A DNA stretch of 64,000 nt from Amniculibacterium aquaticum (GCF_003852705.1 NZ_REFA01000012.1:1-64000), one strand, 5' to 3'. Positions 16,549 through 25,731 are shown, numbered from the stretch's first letter. Translations and numbers: made by a program. The notes: a model not told the origin generated them from the letters alone.

Positions 16549-17325
16549 ATGAAAAAGACCGTTCTAGTTTTATCGATTATGGTTAGTGCAATTTCTTGCG
16601 CACAAAACTCTAAGACCCCTGAAAAAACAAACATTGCAGCTCTTGATCCAGCAACGATGACCGATGACCAAAAAGTATCGTATTATCTAGGTATGAATGT
16701 TGCCGAAAGCTTCAAAAACCAAGGATTAAATGTTGACCCTGAAATTTTTGCACAAGCTTTTAAAGACCAACAAACGGGTGCTAAAAAACTTTTAGACCCT
16801 GCTGGCATGAACAGTTTCATGATGGAGTTCTCCAAAAAAATGAACGATAAAAAAATTGCTGAACAAAAAGTAAAAGCCGAAGAAAACCAAAAGAAAGCTG
16901 TAGAAATTCTTGAGAAAAACAAGAAAAATCCAGCCATAAAAACGACGGCTTCTGGCTTGCAATACGAAGTTATCAAAAAAGGAACCGGTAAAGAAACTCC
17001 AAAAGCATCCGACTTGGTAAAAGTACTTTACACCGGAAAATTACCTGACGGAACGGTTTTCGACTCCACAGACAACAGAGGAAAACAACCTTCTGAATTT
17101 GCTTTGGGAGGCGTTATAAAAGGATGGACAGAAGGAATACAATTGATGAACAAAGGTTCTCAGTATCGTTTTTACATCCCTGCTAATTTGGCCTATGGCG
17201 ACAACGGTGCAGGCGGCGTTATCCCTCCTGGTGCTCTTTTGATTTTTGATGTCGAGTTATTGGACTTCAACTCAGGAAACCCTCCAACTACTCCACCACC
17301 ACCAGCAACTCCAGCTAAAAAATAA
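16549..17325 (+). CDS. FKBP-type peptidyl-prolyl isomerase, lipoprotein
   Basis: A 258-residue envelope protein. Lipobox-like AISC places the lipidated cysteine at about residue 17. An FKBP N-terminal dimerisation segment (DQKVSYYLGMNVAESF) and a long helix (residues 90-125) precede a complete FKBP domain with GTVFDSTDNRG, GVIKGWTEGIQLM and YGDNGAGGVIPPGALLIFDVELL. It should catalyse proline isomerisation on outer-membrane or periplasmic proteins. The C-terminal proline-rich tail is unusual but not domain-like. Monocistronic, with a strong terminator. Confidence 0.93.
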   Translation: MKKTVLVLSIMVSAISCAQNSKTPEKTNIAALDPATMTDDQKVSYYLGMNVAESFKNQGLNVDPEIFAQAFKDQQTGAKKLLDPAGMNSFMMEFSKKMNDKKIAEQKVKAEENQKKAVEILEKNKKNPAIKTTASGLQYEVIKKGTGKETPKASDLVKVLYTGKLPDGTVFDSTDNRGKQPSEFALGGVIKGWTEGIQLMNKGSQYRFYIPANLAYGDNGAGGVIPPGALLIFDVELLDFNSGNPPTTPPPPATPAKK

Positions 17326-17331
17326 AAAATA

Positions 17332-17367
17332 AGCCCTATTCTATTTGTCTGAATAGGGCTTTTAAAT
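17332..17367 (+). terminator. Bidirectional terminator between FKBP and crotonase genes
   Basis: Perfect stem AGCCCTATTC (17332-17341) and GAATAGGGCT (17351-17360) followed by T-rich sequence; the complement also ends T-rich and serves the convergent crotonase gene. Confidence 0.88.
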
Positions 17368-17368
17368 T

Positions 17369-18133
17369 TTATTTCGCTCTCAACCTTTCCTTGATGGCGG
17401 TGATGTTTTTCTTGGCCGAATCTTCCAAAATCAAACTCGCTGACATGTGTATTCTTGCCGGCATCAGTTCATCAAAATGATCCGTTCCTTCCCAAGATAC
17501 TTTTTTGATTAACGCCAAAGCATCTTCACTTCTGCTGGATAATCGCGTCATGAATTTTTCCAATTCGGCATCCATTTCTGCAATATCTTTACCTACAAAA
17601 TGATAAATATTGTGCTGTTCTGCCCAATTTGCAGATCTAAATCCTGCATCGATTGCCATGGCTGAAAACTGAGATTTCCCAATTTTTCTCTCCACATACG
17701 GACCGATCACAAAAGGGCCAATTCCTAAATTGATCTCGGTTAAAGCCAAAGCCGAACTTTCGGTGGCAAAGCAATAATCGGCACCGCAAGCAATACCAAC
17801 GCCACCTCCTGTGGTTTTTCCTTGAACTCTTACCACCACAATTTTCCCACAATTTCTCATGGCGTTCAAAACTTTGGCAAAACCTCCGAAGAATTTTTTA
17901 GAAGTTTCAAGGTCTTCAATTTCCAAAAGTTCGTCAAAACTAGCTCCAGCACAAAAAGCTTTCTCACCAGCCGATTTCAACAAAATGGCTTTCACTTCTT
18001 TTTTTGCACCTTCTTCCAAAATGGTGGTAGCTAATTTTTCTAAAATTGCTCCCGGCAAAGCGTTACTTTTCGCAGTCCCAAAGGTAATTTCGGCAATGTT
18101 ATTCTTAAATTCTGATTGTACAAAATCTTCCAT
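17369..18133 (-). CDS. Enoyl-CoA hydratase/isomerase family protein, probable PaaF-like role
   Basis: A 254-residue crotonase-fold protein. The oxyanion segments are visible (FCAGASFDEL and GGGVGIACGAD). Of the two catalytic glutamates of hydratases, the first is replaced by glycine (GGGVGIAC in place of GGGCELA), while the second is kept (LTEINLGIGP). It is the last gene of the phenylacetate run, downstream of the glycosylase gene, and might supply the PaaF step, but the missing glutamate makes simple hydration doubtful; isomerase or lyase activity is possible. Confidence 0.75.
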   Translation of the reverse strand: MEDFVQSEFKNNIAEITFGTAKSNALPGAILEKLATTILEEGAKKEVKAILLKSAGEKAFCAGASFDELLEIEDLETSKKFFGGFAKVLNAMRNCGKIVVVRVQGKTTGGGVGIACGADYCFATESSALALTEINLGIGPFVIGPYVERKIGKSQFSAMAIDAGFRSANWAEQHNIYHFVGKDIAEMDAELEKFMTRLSSRSEDALALIKKVSWEGTDHFDELMPARIHMSASLILEDSAKKNITAIKERLRAK

Positions 18134-18159
18134 ATTTTTCTTTTAGTTCTTATAATTTT

Positions 18160-18849
18160 TTAAATCTGTCCTGTTAGTGTCAATAGATATCGGTCGATAT
18201 ACATTTCTTTTTCCTTGGATTTGTATTGTTGTATGTATCGTGGATGATCCAAAACCTTCAGCGCTCCAAAGAGTTTTTCTTCTTGATTAATTTTTTTTAG
18301 AAATTCGGCATTCTTTTTTCCCAAACAATAAACCGTGTCCGTCTCCAACCCCAAAGCGATGTGCTTTTTAATGCTTTCTATCATGAAGGGTTTTACAGCG
18401 GCAAAAAGCTCTTTGTCATCGTAATAATTGGCATTTACCCAATCGGTTTTGGATTTTCTGACAATGGCCAACGGAAAAGGAGAATTGATGTAAAAATCTG
18501 CATAAAATTTTTCGGGACCTCCAAAGGCTTCTATCATATCGTATAGAAAAACCGATGAAACCTCATGCGTCCTTGCCGATTTCATCGTTATCCCACAAAC
18601 CGTCTCCAATCTTTTGGTATCGGTAAACGGAACGCCCGTCACACCGGCACCGTGCCTGCTGGGATTGATCCCAATGATGAATTTTCGATGTTGATGATCG
18701 TTGTAAAATTTTTTGTAGAACGCTTCCATCACCATCAAAGTTTCGGGATTGTCCAAATACGGATTGAGCACCCCAAAACCCTCAGGTAGTTCATCATGAA
18801 ATTCTAAATTCTTGTTGAATGCTACAACTTTTTCCCCAAATGTTTTCAT
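18160..18849 (-). CDS. SMUG2-type uracil-DNA glycosylase family protein
   Basis: A 229-residue protein of the UDG superfamily, resembling SMUG2 (formerly DUF4918). The motif-1 region reads IIGINPSRHGAGVTGVPFTD and the motif-2 region LDHPRYIQQY. It should excise uracil or deaminated bases from DNA. I start at 18849 (MKTFGEKVVAF); an upstream start at 18900 adds 17 unlikely residues. It sits between paaZ (57 bases upstream) and the crotonase gene (26 bases downstream), an odd neighbour for a catabolic operon. Confidence 0.8.
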   Translation of the reverse strand: MKTFGEKVVAFNKNLEFHDELPEGFGVLNPYLDNPETLMVMEAFYKKFYNDHQHRKFIIGINPSRHGAGVTGVPFTDTKRLETVCGITMKSARTHEVSSVFLYDMIEAFGGPEKFYADFYINSPFPLAIVRKSKTDWVNANYYDDKELFAAVKPFMIESIKKHIALGLETDTVYCLGKKNAEFLKKINQEEKLFGALKVLDHPRYIQQYKSKEKEMYIDRYLLTLTGQI

Positions 18850-18906
18850 TGAATAACACCAAAACCTTGTCGAAAGAACCTCCAACAAGGTTTTTAGCAT
18901 TTATTT

Positions 18907-21399
18907 TTAGATTAGACCAAATTGTTCGAAATGATGGGTGAAATGTTTTCTGTGGAACAATTCCATCATTTCTTTATTCAATTTACCAAAGACAAAATGC
19001 AGATGTTCAGCCTGTGGATGTTCTCTGTAATACACCAAAAACTCTTGCACTGCGGTCATGAAAGCTGTTTTTGAAGCATCCAAGTTTTTGTATTTCAAAG
19101 CGGGTAAAGAGCCATCCTCTGGCAAGAAAGGAGCAGGATAGTCTTTTGGCATCTTCCTGAAAGTGTACAAAGAATCTTGGAATTTTTCCAATTGTTCTTC
19201 AGGGGTATAGCAAGTTTGCACTTCTGGTTTTCCCATACTGTACAACAAAGTTTCTTCCAAATGTTCCAGCATTTGCTGAGCCGTCATTTTTCCCCAAAGC
19301 GGTTGGGTGTTATCCGTCAATCCATTAATAATTTTTTGGATCTTGTCTTTTTTGAAATCAACAAAAGGAGATTTTTTAGCCACCAAAGTTAGAATTGTTG
19401 CAACGCAAACCACCTCATCTCTTTGGTTCACCACTTCTACCAACCATTTTACCACACCACTTGGGATGTTTCTGCCTTTTACACCGCGGTTAATTTTTTC
19501 TTTTGCCGTAAGATATACCGTGATGGTATCACCGGCATAAACAGGCTTGAAGAACGAACAATTTTCTAGACCATAATTGGCAATTACCGGTCCTTTTTTT
19601 CCGGAGACAAACAAACCGGCAGCAGCAGAAAGGATAAAATATCCGTGAGCAACGGTTTTGTCGAAAATGGTATTGTTGAGTGAAGTTGCATCCGTGTGTG
19701 CATAGAAATGATCCCAAGACACATTGGAAAAATTCACAATATCGGCATCGGTAACCGTTCTACCGGCAGTTTCCAAAGAATCTCCAACTTCAACTTCTTC
19801 AAAGTATTTTTGGAAAGGATGCTTGTCTGCATATTTTTTCTCGGCACCTTGAGTGTAAATTTTTGTAATGGCGGTAAGCACATCCGGAGAACCTTGAACG
19901 GCTGTTTTTTGTAGGAAAAAATGCAGACCGTTCAGTCCGCCCATTTCCTCGCCACCACCGGCTCTTCCCGGTCCACCGTGCATCAAAGTCGGTAATGGAG
20001 AACCGTGACCTGTACTTTCTTTGGCATTGTCTCTGTTCAGCACGAAAATTCTACCGTGCGAAGAAGCCATTTTCCAAGAAGTTTCGGCGATAAATTGGTC
20101 ATCGTGAGAAATGATGGATCCCACCAAACTTCCCTTTCCTCTTTTGGCAAGAGCAGCCGCTTCTTCTGCATCTTTGTACGGCATGATGGTAGAAACCGGC
20201 CCGAATGCTTCCACATCGTGGGAAATATTTTTAGAAAAAGGACTGTCGTTCAGGAATAATTTTGGAGTCATGAAGGAGCCATTTTCATAATCGGCATCTA
20301 TCAAATCGTGCTTTCCATCGTAGATCAGTTCGGTTTCGGATTTTAGGAGGTTAATTTTTTCCAGCACCTCGTTGTATTGGTCTTTCCCCGCCAAAGCACC
20401 CATTCGGGTTTCTCGGTTGAGTGGATTTCCTATTTTTACTTTGTCCAATTCTTTAGAAAGTGCAGATTGCACATCGCCCACTAAGTTTTCCGGAACAATA
20501 ATTCTACGGATGGCGGTACATTTTTGTCCAGATTTTGTGGTCATTTCGTTTTTCACCTCACGGATGAATAAGTCGAATTCTGGTGTGCCGGGTTTGGCAT
20601 CTTTACCCAAAATAGAACAATTGAGGGAGTCGGCTTCCATGTTGAATCTAACGGCATTTCCTGAAATGGATGGCATGGCTTTCAGTTTTTTTCCGGTGGA
20701 TGCCGAACCTGTAAACAATACCGAATCTCCGTCTTGCATAAAATCGAGCATATTGCCGGCGCTACCGCAGATAAGTTGAATGGCTCCTTCCGGTAAAATG
20801 CCACTCTCAATCATATCTTGGAAAACCGCATGGGTAAGATACGATGTTGGTGTTGCGGGTTTTACAATACTCGGAACACCGGCCAAGAGCGAGGTTGAAA
20901 GTTTCTCCAACATGCCCCAAACCGGGAAGTTGTATGCGTTAATCTGTACCGAAACCCCTTCGGAAGGAGTTAAAATATGAGTGCCCAAATGCGTACCGTT
21001 GGCTGAAATTTTCTGCACATCGCCGTCCACCCAGAAAGGAGTGTTGGGCAACATTCTTTTTGCCAAACCCGAATAGGTAAAAAAAGTTCCCAATCCGCCT
21101 TCGATATCCACCCAAGAGTCGGTGTGTGTTGCTCCGGTTTTGTAGGAAATTTCGTAGTATTTTTTCTTTCTTTCCAGAAGATAGAGGGCAACTTTTTTCA
21201 GCATTTCGCCACGATCGTAAAAGGTCATGGAAGCCAAATTTTTGTAGCCAACGGTTCGGCCATACTCCAGAACTTGGCTGAAGTTGATGCCGCTGGTATC
21301 TGCGATGGCTACTTGCTCTCCGGTTACGGAATTGAAGAGCGTTGTGCCTTCTTTATTTCCTTCGGTCCATTGTCCGTAGGTATAGTTATTAAGTTTCAT
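18907..21399 (-). CDS. paaZ: PaaZ ring-opening hydrolase/aldehyde dehydrogenase with extra C-terminal DinB/DUF1569-like domain
   Basis: An 830-residue fusion. Residues 1 to about 520 are the aldehyde dehydrogenase part (nucleophile region GQKCTAIRR) and about 540-685 are the MaoC-type hydratase part (SWDHFYAHTD, VAHGYFILSAAAGLF). Together these hydrolyse oxepin-CoA and oxidise the resulting semialdehyde. E. coli PaaZ stops here at about 680 residues. This protein adds roughly 145 residues resembling DUF1569/DinB-type four-helix domains (MTAQQMLEHLEET and HRKHFTHHFEQFGL). Start at 21399 (MKLNNYTYGQW). A hairpin repeat separates it from paaI. Confidence 0.93.
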   Translation of the reverse strand: MKLNNYTYGQWTEGNKEGTTLFNSVTGEQVAIADTSGINFSQVLEYGRTVGYKNLASMTFYDRGEMLKKVALYLLERKKKYYEISYKTGATHTDSWVDIEGGLGTFFTYSGLAKRMLPNTPFWVDGDVQKISANGTHLGTHILTPSEGVSVQINAYNFPVWGMLEKLSTSLLAGVPSIVKPATPTSYLTHAVFQDMIESGILPEGAIQLICGSAGNMLDFMQDGDSVLFTGSASTGKKLKAMPSISGNAVRFNMEADSLNCSILGKDAKPGTPEFDLFIREVKNEMTTKSGQKCTAIRRIIVPENLVGDVQSALSKELDKVKIGNPLNRETRMGALAGKDQYNEVLEKINLLKSETELIYDGKHDLIDADYENGSFMTPKLFLNDSPFSKNISHDVEAFGPVSTIMPYKDAEEAAALAKRGKGSLVGSIISHDDQFIAETSWKMASSHGRIFVLNRDNAKESTGHGSPLPTLMHGGPGRAGGGEEMGGLNGLHFFLQKTAVQGSPDVLTAITKIYTQGAEKKYADKHPFQKYFEEVEVGDSLETAGRTVTDADIVNFSNVSWDHFYAHTDATSLNNTIFDKTVAHGYFILSAAAGLFVSGKKGPVIANYGLENCSFFKPVYAGDTITVYLTAKEKINRGVKGRNIPSGVVKWLVEVVNQRDEVVCVATILTLVAKKSPFVDFKKDKIQKIINGLTDNTQPLWGKMTAQQMLEHLEETLLYSMGKPEVQTCYTPEEQLEKFQDSLYTFRKMPKDYPAPFLPEDGSLPALKYKNLDASKTAFMTAVQEFLVYYREHPQAEHLHFVFGKLNKEMMELFHRKHFTHHFEQFGLI

Positions 21400-21440
21400 A
21401 TTGTTTTTTGATTTTATATTCTTGTTATTTTGTGAAGCTT

Positions 21441-21549
21441 GTTGCACCCCGACCTGAGTGGAGCTCTTTTATTTTTTTTTGTTTGGAACTTGCATGGGCA
21501 AAAAAAATAAAAAGCGGGAACGGAGGGCGGAATAGGTGCCCAAAAAAAA
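21441..21549. repeat. Intergenic hairpin repeat, copy 1
   Basis: A long imperfect inverted repeat. The left arm runs from TTGCACCCCGACCTGAGTGG through a T tract (21442-21480), the right arm from an A tract through GCGGGAACGGAGGGCGG to GGTGCCC. Both arms recur nearly unchanged at 38690-38802, but the loop is different. It lies between paaI and paaZ. Probably a short non-autonomous repeat family. Confidence 0.8.
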
Positions 21550-21963
21550 TTATAACTCGGTTACTTTTTTGTTAATTTTATAAACGGTCCCTCGGAAGGA
21601 TGCCATTAGATCTTTGTTTTGGTTGGTGATTTTGATGTCATAAATTCCTGTTTTTCGGGTATCGGATATCAAAATGCTTTCGGCAAAAAGGACATCGCCT
21701 TCGCGAACGGCTTTTGTAAAATTGATGTTGCAATTGAGCGCCACCGAAGCGTCGTTGGTGTTGTTGGAAGAAAATGCCAATGCTGTGTCTGCGAAGGAGA
21801 ATGTGACACCGCCGTGTACCGTACGGAGTCCGTTGAGCATTTCTGTACGAATGGGCATTTGCAGAAGGCAGTATTTTTCGCGTGCTTCAAGGATTTCTAC
21901 CCCCATCCATTGGGAGAAATGATCTTGGGCGAGCATGTATTTTGCTATTTCTAAGGGATTCAT
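21550..21963 (-). CDS. paaI: PaaI hydroxyphenylacetyl-CoA thioesterase
   Basis: A 137-residue hot-dog-fold thioesterase. The typical segment LNGLRTVHGGVTFSFADTALAFSSN contains the catalytic-loop HGG and the Asp of the central helix. It salvages coenzyme A from dead-end phenylacetyl-CoA products. It begins 10 bases after the paaH stop, and a hairpin repeat follows it before paaZ. Confidence 0.93.
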   Translation of the reverse strand: MNPLEIAKYMLAQDHFSQWMGVEILEAREKYCLLQMPIRTEMLNGLRTVHGGVTFSFADTALAFSSNNTNDASVALNCNINFTKAVREGDVLFAESILISDTRKTGIYDIKITNQNKDLMASFRGTVYKINKKVTEL

Positions 21964-21973
21964 TTTGTTTATT

Positions 21974-23119
21974 TTATAATTTACGAAGAAGTGGACTTTG
22001 CCTGTATCGTTCTTCTTGGTATTCTTGGTACAAGTTTTCTAAAGTTTGTGAGATTTTTTCGTATCCTATTTCTTTGGCCCAAGCCAAAAGCCCTTTTGGA
22101 TAATTGACTCCTTTTTGCATGGCAAGCTCTATGTCTTGGTCGGAGGCGATTTTCAGTCTTTTGGCTTCCACAGCTTCGTTGATGAGCATGGAAATGATCC
22201 TCATAAAAATCTGTTGGTACAAGTCATCGTCTTTTTCAGCTGTTGGATTTACGGCATTATCCGAATAATCGTAAAATCCTTTTCCGGTTTTTCTGCCGTG
22301 CAATTTGGCTTCGGACATTCTTTGTTGCAGGAGGCTGGGTTTGTATTTTGGGTCGTAAAAATAATCCTTGTACACCGTGGTGGTTACGGAAAAATTGACA
22401 TCGACACCGATGAGATCCATCAGTTCGAAAGGTCCCATACGAAAGCCGCCCAAAGATTTCATAGCCTGATCTACTTGCTGGGGAGTAGCGATGTTTTCTT
22501 CGACCAATCGTAGGGCTTCGCCGTAATAAGGTCGGGCAATTCGGTTGACGATAAAGCCTGGAATGTCTTTGGCAATGACGGGAACTTTGCCCCAAGATTT
22601 CATTAAATTATACATTTCATCGGCCAAAGTATTATGGGTTAACAATCCTGGTATAACCTCTACCAAAGGCATGATGGGAGCCGGATTGAAGAAGTGTATC
22701 CCGATAAAACGGCTTGGTTGCTTCAGTATTGAAGAAATGGATGTTATGGATATGGATGAAGTGTTGGATGCCAAAACACAATTTTCTGAAACGATATTTT
22801 CTAAATCTGAAAATACTTTTTGCTTGATTTCTTTGTTTTCGACAATGGCTTCGATGACCAAATCGCAATTTTTAAAATCGGAGAGCTCGGTACAGAATTT
22901 TATTCTGTTAAAAATATCTTCGGCTTCTTGGAAGGATATTTTTTCTTTTTGAGCGAGTTTTTGTAATGTATTTTCAAGGTTATGCAAAGACTTTTGGGTT
23001 AGTTCTTCATTAACATCGAAAAGGCAAACCTGACAACCGTTGCTGGCTGCTACCTGCACGATGCCAATGCCCATGGTGCCAGAGCCGATGACCCCTACGG
23101 TTTTTATTTTATTTTCCAC
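21974..23119 (-). CDS. paaH: 3-hydroxyadipyl-CoA dehydrogenase PaaH
   Basis: A 381-residue 3-hydroxyacyl-CoA dehydrogenase. The NAD-binding Rossmann motif VGVIGSGTMGIGIV is at the N-terminus; the catalytic region HFFNPAPIMPLVEVI and the second domain (GFIVNRIARPYYGEA) follow. It should oxidise 3-hydroxyadipyl-CoA in the beta-oxidation part of phenylacetate breakdown. It lies 102 bases downstream of paaG and 10 bases upstream of paaI. Confidence 0.94.
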   Translation of the reverse strand: MENKIKTVGVIGSGTMGIGIVQVAASNGCQVCLFDVNEELTQKSLHNLENTLQKLAQKEKISFQEAEDIFNRIKFCTELSDFKNCDLVIEAIVENKEIKQKVFSDLENIVSENCVLASNTSSISITSISSILKQPSRFIGIHFFNPAPIMPLVEVIPGLLTHNTLADEMYNLMKSWGKVPVIAKDIPGFIVNRIARPYYGEALRLVEENIATPQQVDQAMKSLGGFRMGPFELMDLIGVDVNFSVTTTVYKDYFYDPKYKPSLLQQRMSEAKLHGRKTGKGFYDYSDNAVNPTAEKDDDLYQQIFMRIISMLINEAVEAKRLKIASDQDIELAMQKGVNYPKGLLAWAKEIGYEKISQTLENLYQEYQEERYRQSPLLRKL

Positions 23120-23221
23120 TATTGATAAAGTTTCTTTTGATTTTTGAGTTTCTAAAGATACAAAAAAAGATAGTTTTGAAAAATCAAAACCATCTTTAAC
23201 TTATTCATTGAAATTGTTGAA

Positions 23222-24025
23222 TTATTTCCCTTTGAAAACGGGTTTTCTCTTTTCCAAAAATGCATCGATTCCTTCTTTGAAATCTTCAGATCTTGCGGCT
23301 TCGGCTTGGTAAACGCTTTCCAAGTCCAATTGTTCTTTCAGGCTATAACGATACGATTTTCTTAGTGCTTTTTTGGTTAACCCAAGAGCTTTGGTCGGCA
23401 TATTTACCAAACCTTCTAACATTTCCATGGATTTTGCAGAAAAATCTTCATCGGAAAACACATCAGCAACAATTCCTAAATCTTTTGCTTCGTCGGCAGA
23501 AAGTTTCTTACCGGTATAAGTTAGGTAGTGCGCCATTTGTCTGTTCATAATTTTTGGAAGAAAGTAAGTACCTCCGGTATCGGGGATGAGTCCAATATTG
23601 GAGAATCCAAAAGAAAAGTACGCGGATTTGGCCACCAATGAGAAGTCGCAAATCAGTGCCAAAACAGCGCCGGCGCCCACAGCCAAACCGTTCACCAAAG
23701 AAACAATTGGTTTGCTGGAATAATTGATGGCATTGACCAAAGGATTATAGAATTCGGTAACTATTTTTTGCACTTCTCTTCCTATATTAACATTGGGATC
23801 CAACAATTGCTCGTCCAACATTTGTCCAGAACAAAACGCTTTGCCTTTGCCTGCGATTACAATACAACGGGTGTCTTGGTCTTTCTCATAAAATTCTATA
23901 AACTCTCTCAATTCCAAGAGTAATGCTTTATTGAGTGCATTGAGGGTTTCCGGTTGGTTAAGATAGGCTATTTTCAGTTTTCCTTGAAAATGAGATTCTA
24001 CATCAAATTGTGAATATACATACAT
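23222..24025 (-). CDS. paaG: PaaG, ring-1,2-epoxyphenylacetyl-CoA isomerase
   Basis: A 267-residue crotonase-fold enzyme. It keeps the oxyanion segments (AFCSGQMLDEQ and VGAGAVLALICD) but lacks both hydratase glutamates; instead GLIPDTGGTY carries the aspartate typical of PaaG isomerases. It should convert the ring epoxide to the oxepin that PaaZ opens. Position between paaD and paaH agrees. Ends with KRKPVFKGK, the common family ending. Confidence 0.92.
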   Translation of the reverse strand: MYVYSQFDVESHFQGKLKIAYLNQPETLNALNKALLLELREFIEFYEKDQDTRCIVIAGKGKAFCSGQMLDEQLLDPNVNIGREVQKIVTEFYNPLVNAINYSSKPIVSLVNGLAVGAGAVLALICDFSLVAKSAYFSFGFSNIGLIPDTGGTYFLPKIMNRQMAHYLTYTGKKLSADEAKDLGIVADVFSDEDFSAKSMEMLEGLVNMPTKALGLTKKALRKSYRYSLKEQLDLESVYQAEAARSEDFKEGIDAFLEKRKPVFKGK

Positions 24026-24064
24026 AGTGAAATGGTTTTAATCTTGGTATAAAGATAGTTAATT

Positions 24065-24529
24065 TTAATGACATTTGAAATAGTCAAAAGGCTCTAAACA
24101 GTCGTTGCATTGGTATGAAGCTTTGCAAAGTGTGGATCCGAACCTGCTGATCATCTTGGTATTGGTAGAATTGCACCTTGGACAACGAATGGGGATGTTC
24201 AAATGATTTTCGTCATGTCCTTTTTCGGGAGGTACAATTCCGTAGTTTTTCAATTTTTCTCGAGCTTCATCCGTGAGCCAATCCGTGGTCCAAACAGGAA
24301 ACAATTGTGTAGTTACTTTGACTTTTATGTTATTTTCTTGAAATAATTTTACAATATCTTCTTCGATATTGAACATGGCAGGACAAGCGGAATAAGTTGG
24401 GGTAATGACCACCTCTACGGTGTTATCTTCCAACTCATTTATCATTCTTACAATACCGAGTTCAACAATATCAATGACTGGGATTTCGGGATCGGGTATG
24501 CTTTTCAGAAGCTGAATGTATTTCGACAT
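24065..24529 (-). CDS. paaD: PaaD, epoxidase maturation protein
   Basis: A 154-residue protein with an N-terminal MIP18/DUF59 domain (SIPDPEIPVIDIVELGIV, PTYSACPAM) and a cysteine-rich C-terminus (CPRC ... CKASYQCNDC ... CH) that likely binds zinc. PaaD is thought to help assemble or repair the metal centres of the epoxidase complex. It sits in the canonical place between paaC and paaG. Confidence 0.94.
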   Translation of the reverse strand: MSKYIQLLKSIPDPEIPVIDIVELGIVRMINELEDNTVEVVITPTYSACPAMFNIEEDIVKLFQENNIKVKVTTQLFPVWTTDWLTDEAREKLKNYGIVPPEKGHDENHLNIPIRCPRCNSTNTKMISRFGSTLCKASYQCNDCLEPFDYFKCH

Positions 24530-24611
24530 CTTCTTTTTAATAATTTAAAAAAATAAAACCCCTCCTTTTTGAAGAACGAAGAGGTTAAATTAAGACAATT
24601 TGATTTTAATA

Positions 24612-25352
24612 TTACCAAACACAATCCGGATAAGTCCTCTGCATGTATTGCAATTCGCAAAGAATGTACCCAAAGTATTCGGTATGAATGCCTATTCTAC
24701 TGCCTTTTTGCATAAAAGGATCTGTTGGAATTTCGATTTCTATGGTTGTGAAGAAGTTTTTAATTTGAGCATTCCATTCGGCATAAATTTCTTTTGAAGA
24801 AGGTATTAATCCTAAGGCAACCCATTCGGACTCGCCATCCACCTCATCAAACAATCCACCTGTGTATTCCCAAACGGCTTCTACTGCGGCAAGCAATCTG
24901 CTTTTACTTTCATCGGTTCCTTGTGCGAATACTTTCATCCAAGTTTCGGTATGAGTCACATGGTATTTTACTTCTTTCAAAGATTTTATGGCGATGGCTT
25001 TCAGATCTTCATCTGCAGACTGGCTAAGTTGCGAGTAAAGAATTTTTTGATACACCGCAAAAAAATAGGCTTTAAGAATGGTCTGCGCATAGTCTCCATT
25101 CGGTATTTCTACCAATTGAGCGTTAAGATATTCTTTTTCTGCTCTTAGCATAGCAAAGTCATCAACGGAGCAGCCGTCGTTAAAAAACTTAACCGCAAGA
25201 TTGTATAAATTATTGGCTTGTCCCAACTGGTCTAGAGCAATGTTGATCAGGGCGATATCCTCTTCCAGATAGGGTCCTTTTCCGCACCATTCTGCCAATC
25301 TTTGTCCCATAATTAGGGAGTCATCGGCCAATTTTAAGATATAGTTTTTCAT
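24612..25352 (-). CDS. paaC: PaaC, epoxidase structural subunit
   Basis: A 246-residue ferritin-like subunit of the phenylacetyl-CoA epoxidase, without full di-iron ligands, pairing with PaaA. The segments LADDSLIMGQRLAEWCGKGPYLEEDIALINI and HVTHTETWMKVFAQG are family-typical (the first is split here by helix ends). It is followed 82 bases later by paaD and preceded 69 bases by paaB. Confidence 0.94.
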   Translation of the reverse strand: MKNYILKLADDSLIMGQRLAEWCGKGPYLEEDIALINIALDQLGQANNLYNLAVKFFNDGCSVDDFAMLRAEKEYLNAQLVEIPNGDYAQTILKAYFFAVYQKILYSQLSQSADEDLKAIAIKSLKEVKYHVTHTETWMKVFAQGTDESKSRLLAAVEAVWEYTGGLFDEVDGESEWVALGLIPSSKEIYAEWNAQIKNFFTTIEIEIPTDPFMQKGSRIGIHTEYFGYILCELQYMQRTYPDCVW

Positions 25353-25421
25353 TTTTATTATGGATTTGAAACCGAATACTTCAGAAATAAAATTTCTAAA
25401 ATCATCAATTCCGAGTCTATT

Positions 25422-25703
25422 TTACATATTTTTCACATCGTTCGGAATCTGATAAAATGTAGGATGTCTGTACAATTTATCGTCTGCAGGGTCAAAGAAA
25501 GCCTCTTTATCCACGCCTTCGCTGGTTACGATATACTTGCTAGGCACCACCCAAATAGAGGTTCCTTCCATTCTTCTGGTATAGACATCTCTGGCATTTT
25601 GCAAAGCCATTTCTGCAGTTGCAGCCTGTACAGTCCCTGCATGCTTGTGGGACAATCCCGGTTTTGTTTGTATAAATACTTCCCAAACTTCTAAATTACT
25701 CAT
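25422..25703 (-). CDS. paaB: PaaB, epoxidase subunit
   Basis: A 93-residue subunit needed for full epoxidase activity. The segment WEVFIQTKPGLSHKHAG is diagnostic. I choose the start at 25703 (MSNLEVWEVF): the longer frame from 25763 would overlap paaA by 32 bases and adds a lysine-rich stretch unlike the family. Confidence 0.95.
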   Translation of the reverse strand: MSNLEVWEVFIQTKPGLSHKHAGTVQAATAEMALQNARDVYTRRMEGTSIWVVPSKYIVTSEGVDKEAFFDPADDKLYRHPTFYQIPNDVKNM

Positions 25704-25731
25704 TATATTTTGTTGAATTAGAGTTAAATAA

